A DNA stretch of 64,000 nucleotides, taken from NCBI RefSeq assembly GCF_905196875.1, contig NZ_CAJJWO010000015.1, positions 21,668 to 85,667 on the forward strand. The letters are read 5' to 3'. Below are positions 14,661-21,747 of this stretch, one piece after another (the stretch's first letter is position 1; every line of letters starts with the position of its first letter). A program made the translations under genes and the position numbers. A model generated the notes under the pieces. The model was not told the DNA's origin, did not search any database, and was given only the letters and a program-made list of their open reading frames with translations. Source of the stretch: an uncultured Parabacteroides sp. GTDB taxonomy: Bacteria > Bacteroidota > Bacteroidia > Bacteroidales > Tannerellaceae.

Positions 14661-15374
14661 TCATTCCTGGGCGCCATCTTCAATCCAGCTTTCCAGCAAA
14701 TCCAGTTTATCTATCTCTCCAGATAGTATGTCATTATGATAGTGAGGCGAAGCCCCTTTTATCAATACATCTATTAAATAGCTATTTTCCACATCGTTAG
14801 GCTTAACCAATGCTTTCTCGTCTTCAGATGTAATAGCTTTTACGTTTATCAATGCCGCATAACTCTTTCCTTCCGTCAGATATAAGTCGGCTGCGGCACC
14901 ATTACCTGCACCATGACAATTTGTACAGGCAGTAAGGATTTCATTCTGAATGCTATTGAATATGCCTGCATTGATTGTGCCTGCATCGATCCAGATAGTA
15001 TCCTCCTGTTCTGTAAAATCTGTTTTATATAAAGTTGCAATGCGTTTTCTCAGTTTGTTGATGATGCATATTTCTAGTTGATTCACTTCACTGGTGACTC
15101 CACTCAGCACCATATCCACCTTCCCGTTTTTGTCTATCACTAATCCTTTAGCCATTTGGGCATATTTTTCATTTGATGCGAATCCGGCAAGTACCAAACT
15201 GTAACCGCTCGGCCAGCTAGTGTTTCCTGTTACCTGAGCTGTTAATTTAACCGTACTGCCTTCTCTATTGACCGTACCTCCTCCTTCGTTGTATATTTTG
15301 CCATCATCACATGAAGTTATTATGACGGCAAAAAGCGTTAGGAGAAGTAGAAATGAAATAAATTTTTGTTTCAT
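14661..15374 (-). CDS. Lipoprotein with a CxxCH heme-c motif
   Basis: A 237-aa protein when started at the ATG at 15374, which opens a lipoprotein signal peptide (MKQKFISFLLLLTLFAVIITSC; the lipobox ends in Cys22). The longer frame upstream overlaps the porin gene and lacks a signal. A single CTNCH motif near the middle is a c-type heme attachment site, followed by a segment typical of cytochrome-like 'cap' domains (SYLIDVLIKGASPHYHND, GEIDKLDLLESWIEDG). It is the last gene of the porin-imelysin-diheme-porin run, 10 bp after the porin stop. Likely a periplasmic or outer-membrane-bound monoheme electron carrier; the partner is unknown. Confidence 0.65.
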   Translation of the reverse strand: MKQKFISFLLLLTLFAVIITSCDDGKIYNEGGGTVNREGSTVKLTAQVTGNTSWPSGYSLVLAGFASNEKYAQMAKGLVIDKNGKVDMVLSGVTSEVNQLEICIINKLRKRIATLYKTDFTEQEDTIWIDAGTINAGIFNSIQNEILTACTNCHGAGNGAAADLYLTEGKSYAALINVKAITSEDEKALVKPNDVENSYLIDVLIKGASPHYHNDILSGEIDKLDLLESWIEDGAQE

Positions 15375-15384
15375 GGCAGAACTG

Positions 15385-16599
15385 TTAGAATGTGTATTGA
15401 AGTAAAACCGTACCAGAATGCATGGCAAGTCCGAGATCATCATTATCACGGTCAAGTTGTGTGTCATGCCCCGTACGGCCAATGAACTGATACATCGCTT
15501 GTAATTTCAGGTTACAACTGGTAATGAAATAATTGATACCGACAGCCGGTATATTCAGGAAGCCGTTTGTGTCTAAACCATTACGATTGAAGAAGTCGTA
15601 ACGTGCTGTAGCCTGTAATTTTTTTGTCACGAAGTAACCGCCTTGTACATAACCACCCAAGTAGTTATAACTTTCATCGATCTTTTGTCGTTTGGTGAAA
15701 CCTACATGCATATAATAGATTTCGGCACCTAGATAAAGGTGATTTTTCAACATGGCAAATTCTGCACCTGCACGGTAGTCGTTTGTACTTTCACTTTCAC
15801 TTTCCACGTTCAAAGAGGTGGAGAGTCCGAACAGCATCTTATCTTCCTTCAAACGGTTCGGATTACCCTGGTTGGAAGGCATGACGCCTTTCGGCATATA
15901 AGTGACACGGCCTGCATAAAGCAGCGATGGAATATGCCAATCGTCGCTGAATGTTTTGGATGCCACGTTAACTGTGCTGCCTGTTCCGTTAAAGATACCT
16001 ACTTCATAGCCGAACTTATCCTTTACCAATCCGTGAATTTCTACACCGAGGTCGAATCCCATACCGATATTCGGTGTTACGGCATTTAATGAATAAGGCA
16101 GGATTACGGATGAAGTAAGCGAAGTTGGTAATGTTGGCATTAATGTTTCTCCTAATGTCGTCAGGTAAGCGTGGGAGAACGGAGTTTTTAATTTACCGAC
16201 CCGTATCGCAAAACTCTTTTTTACTTCCACATCGAACCAAGCTTGTTGAAGTATATTTCCTCCGCTTCCGGCTGCATTAATAGATAGGTTAAATGTCACC
16301 CTGTTGAATGCCTTACCCGTAAAACCTAGAATTGCATACGGAATGGAAAAACCACTGTTGTGTATGTTGTCTTGATTATAGGCAGGATCCAGTCCTTCAT
16401 CATCATAGTAATTAATGTTGGCACTGGTTTGAACTAACATATAAGGTTTAAATAAGAAATCTCCTTTTTTGGTGGCGATGGAGAAACCTTCTTTTCCAGA
16501 CAATGATACGACACCATTTTCTGTATCTTCTTCATATTGTGCCATTACCGTTACAGGTAAAAGCAATAACGCTGTGAGTATGATTATTAGTTGTTTCAT
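15385..16599 (-). CDS. OprO/OprP-like outer-membrane porin
   Basis: A 404-aa protein with a signal peptide ending VMAQ and alternating beta-strands throughout, ending in Phe (GTVLLQYTF). Blocks such as FNRVTFNLSINAAGSGGN, FAIRVGKLKTPFSHAYL and FGYEVGIFNGTG are typical of the phosphate-selective porin O/P (porin superfamily 16-strand) group. Substrate not predictable. It sits between the di-heme oxidoreductase and the heme lipoprotein genes, spaced 27 and 10 bp, so it is part of one envelope operon. Confidence 0.75.
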   Translation of the reverse strand: MKQLIIILTALLLLPVTVMAQYEEDTENGVVSLSGKEGFSIATKKGDFLFKPYMLVQTSANINYYDDEGLDPAYNQDNIHNSGFSIPYAILGFTGKAFNRVTFNLSINAAGSGGNILQQAWFDVEVKKSFAIRVGKLKTPFSHAYLTTLGETLMPTLPTSLTSSVILPYSLNAVTPNIGMGFDLGVEIHGLVKDKFGYEVGIFNGTGSTVNVASKTFSDDWHIPSLLYAGRVTYMPKGVMPSNQGNPNRLKEDKMLFGLSTSLNVESESESTNDYRAGAEFAMLKNHLYLGAEIYYMHVGFTKRQKIDESYNYLGGYVQGGYFVTKKLQATARYDFFNRNGLDTNGFLNIPAVGINYFITSCNLKLQAMYQFIGRTGHDTQLDRDNDDLGLAMHSGTVLLQYTF

Positions 16600-16626
16600 G
16601 TCCTGTTTTCTTATTTGTTAAATATT

Positions 16627-18060
16627 TTATAGCGAGTTGAGAAAAGCAACTACCGCGTCACGATCTTCTTTACTCATTTTTTTGAATAGATTTTTAGAGG
16701 CTTCTCCTTCTCCGCCATGCCACATGATGGCTTCAATTAAGTTGCGAGCGCGCCCGTCATGAAGGAAATAGGTATGTCCGTTGACTTTTTCCTGAAGTCC
16801 GATACCCCATAATGGTGTCGTACGCCATTCGTTTCCGCGAGCCAACCCGCTGACATAGTTGTCGTTCAGGCCTACGCCCATGATTTCAGATCCCATATCG
16901 TGCAGAAGGTAATCGGAATAGGGATGGATTGTTTGTCCGCCGAGCCAGGGTAGCCGCGTGTTGTTGAGCAGGTTAGCACCTCCCGGCCGTGTATGCAGTG
17001 TTGTAACATGGCAAAGGTGACATTTGGCTTCATAGAATTTTTGTTCACCTTTGATTACTTGTGGGTCGTTTACATTTCTACGCGCTGGAACTCCTAAGCT
17101 ATGCAGATAGAGGTCTACATCTTCCATGTCTTTGGTCGAGATATCCAGTTGATCATAAGATAATCCCATCATACTTCCCTGGTTTACTTGCGCTTGCCCT
17201 TCACATATTTCTTCGGGATAGCGGCTATTGGTAACACCCATGTCGCTCGAAAAACCAAGTTCTACAGTCAGGTCGAGATGTTGTGCTTTGTTGCCTGAAA
17301 GGCCTACACCAGTCACTCCTTTTTCTGTGATATAGTTACAACGGCCGCTGATGCCATATTCTGGATAATTACTTTTTCTGGCAAGTGCTTCTATTTCGGT
17401 TCGGTCGATTGCCATCATCTGTCCCATGCCGACATGGCGTAAAGGAATACGTACCGTGCAGAATAAATCTTCAGGAGCGATGCTGTCCTTATACCATTCT
17501 GTAATGGTATAATTGGGTTTGCACAGTTCGTAAGTTTCCCCATCAGGAAAAGAAAATGTCTGAGATTCATATTTTACAGCTAATTTTCCTTCAGGTTTGA
17601 CTCCATAAATCGCTTGGTCGTGAAGTACACGTCCGTAATCACGGAAGAAGGAGCCATTGCGTCGTGAGATATAGACCAGCATGGAAGAGAAACCATATTT
17701 TCCCGATCCGCTGCTTTCCCACAATGTTGGTTTTGTTCGTCCTGCGTTACGGTGGCAGCTACCACACGAATAACCGGCATAAACAGGGCCGAGGCCACCT
17801 CCGTCACCGTTATTACTCGTACGTACGTCATCGTAAAGTCCGTCTCCATTGGTGAAACGGCTTGAGTTGGCACCTGTTACCCACTCTGCTTCTGTGTCGT
17901 ATGCTATTGATGAATTGAGAAAGATAGTAGAAGTTCCAGCTGACAAAGCGTAACCTTTCGGGATCTCTATCTTATCCATATCCATCTTGCCGTCTTCTTC
18001 GCAAGCTGCGAAGGAGAACAGCAGGAACAATGAGGATGCAAACAGATAAAATCGTTTCAT
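16627..18060 (-). CDS. Di-heme oxidoreductase family lipoprotein (DUF1111/DiHOR)
   Basis: A 477-aa lipoprotein (signal peptide with Cys20 in SFAAC). Two c-type heme motifs are visible: CGSCH at residues 99-103 and CHLCH at about 340-345. The C-terminal part (TPLWGIGLQEKVNGHTYFLHDGRARNLIEAIMWHGGEGEAS) is the signature of the di-heme oxidoreductase family, related to MauG and bacterial cytochrome c peroxidases, often called thiol oxidoreductases. The usual partner genes are imelysins, as here. Electron donor or acceptor could be the CxxCH lipoprotein at 14661. The reaction is not known for most members. Confidence 0.85.
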   Translation of the reverse strand: MKRFYLFASSLFLLFSFAACEEDGKMDMDKIEIPKGYALSAGTSTIFLNSSIAYDTEAEWVTGANSSRFTNGDGLYDDVRTSNNGDGGGLGPVYAGYSCGSCHRNAGRTKPTLWESSGSGKYGFSSMLVYISRRNGSFFRDYGRVLHDQAIYGVKPEGKLAVKYESQTFSFPDGETYELCKPNYTITEWYKDSIAPEDLFCTVRIPLRHVGMGQMMAIDRTEIEALARKSNYPEYGISGRCNYITEKGVTGVGLSGNKAQHLDLTVELGFSSDMGVTNSRYPEEICEGQAQVNQGSMMGLSYDQLDISTKDMEDVDLYLHSLGVPARRNVNDPQVIKGEQKFYEAKCHLCHVTTLHTRPGGANLLNNTRLPWLGGQTIHPYSDYLLHDMGSEIMGVGLNDNYVSGLARGNEWRTTPLWGIGLQEKVNGHTYFLHDGRARNLIEAIMWHGGEGEASKNLFKKMSKEDRDAVVAFLNSL

Positions 18061-18126
18061 ATTATCTTTTTATTGTTTTTCTGTACTTAATATCTTTGTA
18101 GGAAGCATGACTTCTCTATCATTCTA

Positions 18127-18173
18127 AAACCTTGAAGCGGCCGAAGCGAGTTGCTCTGGTTACTTCAAGGTTT
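18127..18173 (-). terminator. Hairpin between the imelysin and di-heme genes
   Basis: AAACCTTGAAG (18127-18137) and CTTCAAGGTTT (18163-18173) form an 11-bp perfect stem with a 25-nt loop. On the - strand it is followed by TTTTAGAATG. It lies inside the operon, so it may be a partial terminator or an mRNA-processing site that lowers expression of the downstream genes. Confidence 0.5.
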
Positions 18174-18205
18174 ATATTATTTATCGTCAGACTTTTGCTG
18201 ACTTT

Positions 18206-19444
18206 TTACTTCGTATCTACTGTACGAGGTTTTCCATCTTTAAACAATAAGTATTCAAGTGTATGATAACCACGGATACCCTGTGCAGCTTCAATAGCTT
18301 CATCGCTAGCACCATCACTCCATTCCATATCATCCCATTTTTGATCTTTTAATACCTGTACAATGCCGTTCTGGTCTAAAGGCCAGCTATCCATGTTAGG
18401 ATCTAAGTTTTCTACGCCAACCGGACCGAATAAAAATGCTTCACTCTTTTCCCATGGTTCACGTGCTGTAATCCAAGCTTCACATCCTTTTTGGAAGTTG
18501 ATGTCTGAAGGAGCGTCTTTGAATGCTTGAACGGCAGCTAACAAAGCTTTGTTCTTTGTTTCCAAATCTTTATAAGTCGGCATCACAACGGCATCAGCAA
18601 ACTGACTTACAACGGATGCCATTTGTTTGTCATATTTGGAATCGCTCAATTCATTTGATACAAAAGGCAGTAATTCATTTTTTAGTGTATTAGCTAACTC
18701 GTTACATGCATTCATCGCAGCAACAGATTCTTCGCTGTCGATATTGTTACGGAACGGCTGAGGGATACTCTGAATGGTCTTGGCTGCATTAAATATCAGT
18801 TCTTTGATCTTTTCGTCTAAATCTGAATCAACAGAGGCTACTAACTTAGAAAATGAATTTTCGTGAATATCTCCTTCGTCGTCGAAATCTTTGTAGGAAG
18901 CGAAAGCATTTAAATTTTCATTCACTTTCTTTACATCGTTATCATCGATCCGTCCATAATAGGTGTTACGGATAGAGAAAATGTTATTCGTATAATCGTC
19001 ACGTGAGTGCCAACTATACCATGATTCAACCGCATATATTCCGCCTTCTTTATCACCTCCAGTATATTTATCATACGGATCCTTAATCTTAGCCGTACCT
19101 ACTTCGTTGGCTATGTTCCACATACCATTTTGAACCATTTCTTCAATACAAGCTTTTGGACTGTTATAAGTGCCACCTGTCTGATCTTTGAATTGAGTTA
19201 GAAACGATCCTTTGCCATTGTAATCAACTGACCAATATTTGTACAAATCTGTTGCGTCCTTGTCCAATAAAAGGGCAACATTATACATATAATTTCCCCA
19301 TGCACTGGCATTTTCAGCCGTATAATCTAAATCTTCCGGAGTATCTATTACATCCGGTTTTGGGTCGTCATCTGAGCACGAACTCATAGAAAATGCCATA
19401 CACAGTGATAAGGCAGCCAAATAAAATAAATTTTTTTTCTTCAT
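18206..19444 (-). CDS. Imelysin family (peptidase M75-like) lipoprotein
   Basis: A 412-aa lipoprotein (MKKKNLFYLAALSL..., lipobox with Cys23 in SMSSC, then acidic DDDPKPD). The imelysin signature GxHxxE is present near the C terminus (GIRGYHTLEYLLF), and the protein is two-fold helical overall. Imelysins (EfeM/EfeO, IrpA, ICMP) are iron-regulated periplasmic or surface proteins tied to iron or heme uptake; protease activity is disputed. It is the second gene of the operon, 34 bp after the porin at 19479. A role in binding iron or heme at the cell surface is inferred. Confidence 0.85.
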   Translation of the reverse strand: MKKKNLFYLAALSLCMAFSMSSCSDDDPKPDVIDTPEDLDYTAENASAWGNYMYNVALLLDKDATDLYKYWSVDYNGKGSFLTQFKDQTGGTYNSPKACIEEMVQNGMWNIANEVGTAKIKDPYDKYTGGDKEGGIYAVESWYSWHSRDDYTNNIFSIRNTYYGRIDDNDVKKVNENLNAFASYKDFDDEGDIHENSFSKLVASVDSDLDEKIKELIFNAAKTIQSIPQPFRNNIDSEESVAAMNACNELANTLKNELLPFVSNELSDSKYDKQMASVVSQFADAVVMPTYKDLETKNKALLAAVQAFKDAPSDINFQKGCEAWITAREPWEKSEAFLFGPVGVENLDPNMDSWPLDQNGIVQVLKDQKWDDMEWSDGASDEAIEAAQGIRGYHTLEYLLFKDGKPRTVDTK

Positions 19445-19478
19445 TTTCGTATAAATTAGTTATTTCTATTATTCTCTT

Positions 19479-20807
19479 TTATTTATTTAGGAACCAACCG
19501 ACATAGGCGATTGCCAGACTGAACTCGTTTTCACTATTATAATTGCCGTCACCAATTTTTCGTGCAGTGTAATCAGCTTTGAAAACCAGATTTGGCAGTG
19601 CATACCAGTTAGCACCGACTGTCCACATACTGACCTTGTTTCGTAAATCCATAGTCAAATGGCCTTCGCCCTCTTCCTGTGGATTATAGTATTCGTAACG
19701 AACAAATGGATAGATCACCGGAACATTTTTGTTCTCCTTACAAATCGAGTGAAGATTAAATCCGACCTCACCACCATAACTAACAGCACGCTTGGCGATT
19801 GGTGTGGTCTTTGAGTAAGGGGAAAGTCCTGACAATTTGTTGTTAACCTCACTCAGTTTTACAGTGTTACTCAAATTACCGTAAATCATGTTTGCACGAG
19901 CTACTACATATTTGTTTTTATACTGAAAATCGGCACTATAAATACGCAAAGGAATCTTTCCGATATTGGAATAGTCTTTTTGTTTGTCAGAGTTAGAGCC
20001 TGTATTACGGCAATAATAGAATGAACCACCTACTTTTAGTCCTGGTATGCCAAGATAATTCAGGCGTGCTACATAACCTGGTGATGTGAAATTATCTGTT
20101 TCGAAAATTCCCTGTTTACCACTTGCAACCCAAGTGTTACGGTCGAATCCATTGGCGTTCAATCCAGCCACAACCAACGCTTGATAATTAAATCGTGTAT
20201 AATCACGTCCGAAAGTACCGAACACCTCAATACCGGTTTCATGCCATGTAGAAGGAAGTAGAGTAGTTTCTCCTTCGGGACGGGAAGTCCCGAAAAAATT
20301 GATTGGCTCATGGTGTTCGTTTGTCAAACCGACTGGCACAATTAAATGTCCTGCACGAAAGTTGACTCCCGGATGAATAAGACGCGTGATATGAAATTGT
20401 TCAAGTGCGACTTCGCCGCCTTTTTCAATTTCTGTTTCATATTCTCCGTTTTCTGTATTTTCAATTTCATAAGCAGTACCTGTTCCACCAGCTTCAAATT
20501 CAATTTCAGCACCTAAAATCCATTTAGAATTGAATTTGTAGTCGAAAGCTAAAACGAATCGTGGGATTGAAATCGAGTTGCGATGATCTTTTGTGTTTCC
20601 GGTTCCTTTACCTGTAAAGCGATTAGTTCCATAATCCATAAAATTCGCCAAAATCTCTCCATAACCACCGAAGCGGAATTTGTCATAACCGTTAGCATAA
20701 ATCTCTGCTGATTTTTCTACGGCTGTTGATGTTTCTTCATTTTGTGCGAAGGCTGTTACACAAGAGCCAAGTAGAGTGATAGCTAATAGATTTGTTAATT
20801 TTCTCAT
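19479..20807 (-). CDS. OprO/P-like porin heading the imelysin operon
   Basis: A 442-aa outer-membrane protein with signal peptide ending VTAFAQ. Strand-rich blocks (FRFGGYGEILANFMDYG, ISIPRFVLAFDYKFNSKW, INFRAGHLIVPVGLTNEHHEP-like) and the final strand ending in Asn-Lys (AIAYVGWFLNK) point to a porin/DUF-type barrel found with imelysin genes in Bacteroidetes. It begins the transcript; a promoter lies at 20827-20857 and a 16-bp palindrome (TACCTATTTGTAGGTA, 20889-20904) further upstream. Transport of iron chelates or heme is only a guess from the neighbours. Confidence 0.7.
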   Translation of the reverse strand: MRKLTNLLAITLLGSCVTAFAQNEETSTAVEKSAEIYANGYDKFRFGGYGEILANFMDYGTNRFTGKGTGNTKDHRNSISIPRFVLAFDYKFNSKWILGAEIEFEAGGTGTAYEIENTENGEYETEIEKGGEVALEQFHITRLIHPGVNFRAGHLIVPVGLTNEHHEPINFFGTSRPEGETTLLPSTWHETGIEVFGTFGRDYTRFNYQALVVAGLNANGFDRNTWVASGKQGIFETDNFTSPGYVARLNYLGIPGLKVGGSFYYCRNTGSNSDKQKDYSNIGKIPLRIYSADFQYKNKYVVARANMIYGNLSNTVKLSEVNNKLSGLSPYSKTTPIAKRAVSYGGEVGFNLHSICKENKNVPVIYPFVRYEYYNPQEEGEGHLTMDLRNKVSMWTVGANWYALPNLVFKADYTARKIGDGNYNSENEFSLAIAYVGWFLNK

Positions 20808-20826
20808 TGCCTTTTTTAATTTTTGG

Positions 20827-20857
20827 CAAAATTAGAGTAGTTGCGAAGTGTGTGCAA
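20827..20857 (-). promoter_or_regulatory. Promoter of the porin-imelysin operon
   Basis: On the - strand TTG (20857-20855), 20 bp, then TAATTTTG (20834-20827): a good Bacteroidetes -33/-7 pair, 20 bp before the ATG at 20807. Confidence 0.6.
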
Positions 20858-20888
20858 TCGCGTATTGTAGGTAAAAAACGATCAATCT

Positions 20889-20904
20889 TACCTATTTGTA
20901 GGTA
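20889..20904. promoter_or_regulatory. 16-bp palindrome upstream of the porin-imelysin operon
   Basis: TACCTA-TTTG-TAGGTA is a perfect 6+6 dyad about 30 bp upstream of the -33 box of the operon. A related 16-mer, TACCT-N6-AGGTA, lies at 25164-25179 before the CDF transporter. A regulator-binding site is inferred from position and symmetry. Confidence 0.4.
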
Positions 20905-21033
20905 TTTGAATTGATTTTTGTCACCAAATACTCATTAGTTGGTAATAATATGTACAAAAACAAAACCACTTCAATAGTATCCTTCCTATTATTATTTGTT
21001 TCTTTGTATAAAATGAGAATTCATTCAACATCT

Positions 21034-21083
21034 ATTCTTTAAACATTCAATAACAGTCATTCTTTAATCGTTCGATAACTGTC
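21034..21083. repeat. Two tandem 25-bp imperfect direct repeats
   Basis: Copies at 21034-21058 and 21059-21083 start ATTCTTTAA and match at 21 of 25 positions. The second copy holds TTCGA-N6-TCGAA (21071-21086, running on past the repeat). They lie directly upstream of the first small-RNA promoter, so they may be operator copies. Confidence 0.6.
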
Positions 21084-21108
21084 GAATGCGTGCGTCTTTA
21101 CGTGCTTT

Positions 21109-21116
21109 TACCTTTG
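21109..21116 (+). promoter_or_regulatory. -7 element of the first small RNA
   Basis: TACCTTTG fits TAnnTTTG; it ends 18 bp before the conserved block ACTATTAGTATAATCG. The -33 box is not obvious. The same spacing (17 bp) is seen for the second copy. Confidence 0.5.
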
Positions 21117-21121
21117 TCGCA

Positions 21122-21284
21122 TCAATTAAGTTTTACTATTAGTATAATCGTTCGGCCAAAACCCGATTTGTTGATTTTTATGTACACCTATTATTTAAGG
21201 TAAATACCCGTGAAAGGGATTTTTTATTGGTTGTCCCTTTCATATATAAAACTGAGTCATCCTGTGAAGAATGGCTCTTTTTTG
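21122..21284 (+). ncRNA. Small RNA candidate, copy 1
   Basis: A gene-free segment with promoter, conserved 5' block and terminator. ACTATTAGTATAATCG is at 21135-21150. Hairpin 1 has arms TGAAAGGGA (21211-21219) and TCCCTTTCA (21234-21242) around a loop with TTTTATTGGTTG. Hairpin 2 has GAGTCAT (21253-21259) and ATGGCTC (21271-21277) around CCTGTGAAGA and is followed by TTTTTTG: an intrinsic terminator. The second copy keeps the loops and changes both stems while retaining pairing. No open frame with a start is conserved between the copies. Transcript ends are estimates. Confidence 0.65.
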
Positions 21285-21362
21285 TTTATCAAAGAAACCT
21301 ATTTTCGCAATTATAACACATAATAGGTAGCTGAAGCCTTTCTTTTTACTATATAATAGGTA

Positions 21363-21393
21363 TTGTGTACTCCCCTTGACACCTCTATCTTTG
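21363..21393 (+). promoter_or_regulatory. Promoter of the second small RNA
   Basis: TTG (21363-21365), 20 bp, TATCTTTG (21386-21393) is a full Bacteroidetes promoter. Transcription would start near 21400, just before the conserved block ACTATTAGTATAATCG at 21411. Confidence 0.6.
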
Positions 21394-21399
21394 CAACAT

Positions 21400-21550
21400 A
21401 GAAAAGTAACACTATTAGTATAATCGCTATATCAAAACCTTTTGCTAATTATGTAAGCATATAAGATGATTAAACGTATGTCGGAATGTTTTTATTGGTT
21501 GTTTCCGACATAAAAAAGGAACTCGCCTGTGAAGGATGGTTCCTTTTTTA
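21400..21550 (+). ncRNA. Small RNA candidate, copy 2
   Basis: A paralogue of the RNA at 21122-21284. ACTATTAGTATAATCG recurs at 21411-21426. Hairpin 1 has arms TATGTCGGAA (21477-21486) and TTCCGACATA (21503-21512) and a loop with TTTTTATTGGTTG. Hairpin 2 has AAAAAAGGAAC (21512-21522) and GTTCCTTTTTT (21539-21549) with CCTGTGAAGGATG in the loop, and ends in a T-run. Both stems differ in sequence from copy 1 yet still pair, which is covariation expected of a real structured RNA. It ends about 200 bp before pflB, which has its own promoter, so it is not simply the pflB leader. Confidence 0.65.
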
Positions 21551-21679
21551 TTTTTTTGATGTTATTTATGAACCTTCCTGTTTGATACCTATATCAGGCG
21601 ATAAGCCACAATATATCTGCCGTTTTAGTAACTATTTGTAGGGATTTTGACCGTTGGGAATACATGATGTATTTACTGA

Positions 21680-21713
21680 TTGTTTCGCATGACATATAAA
21701 TAACGTACCTTTG
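21680..21713 (+). promoter_or_regulatory. Promoter of pflB
   Basis: TACCTTTG at 21706-21713 fits the -7 box; TTG at 21680-21682 is 23 bp upstream, slightly long for the -33 box. Transcription would start near 21720, about 28 nt before the ATG at 21748. Confidence 0.5.
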
Positions 21714-21747
21714 CATCGAAATTAAAACCGAAGAAAACAAAATAGGT

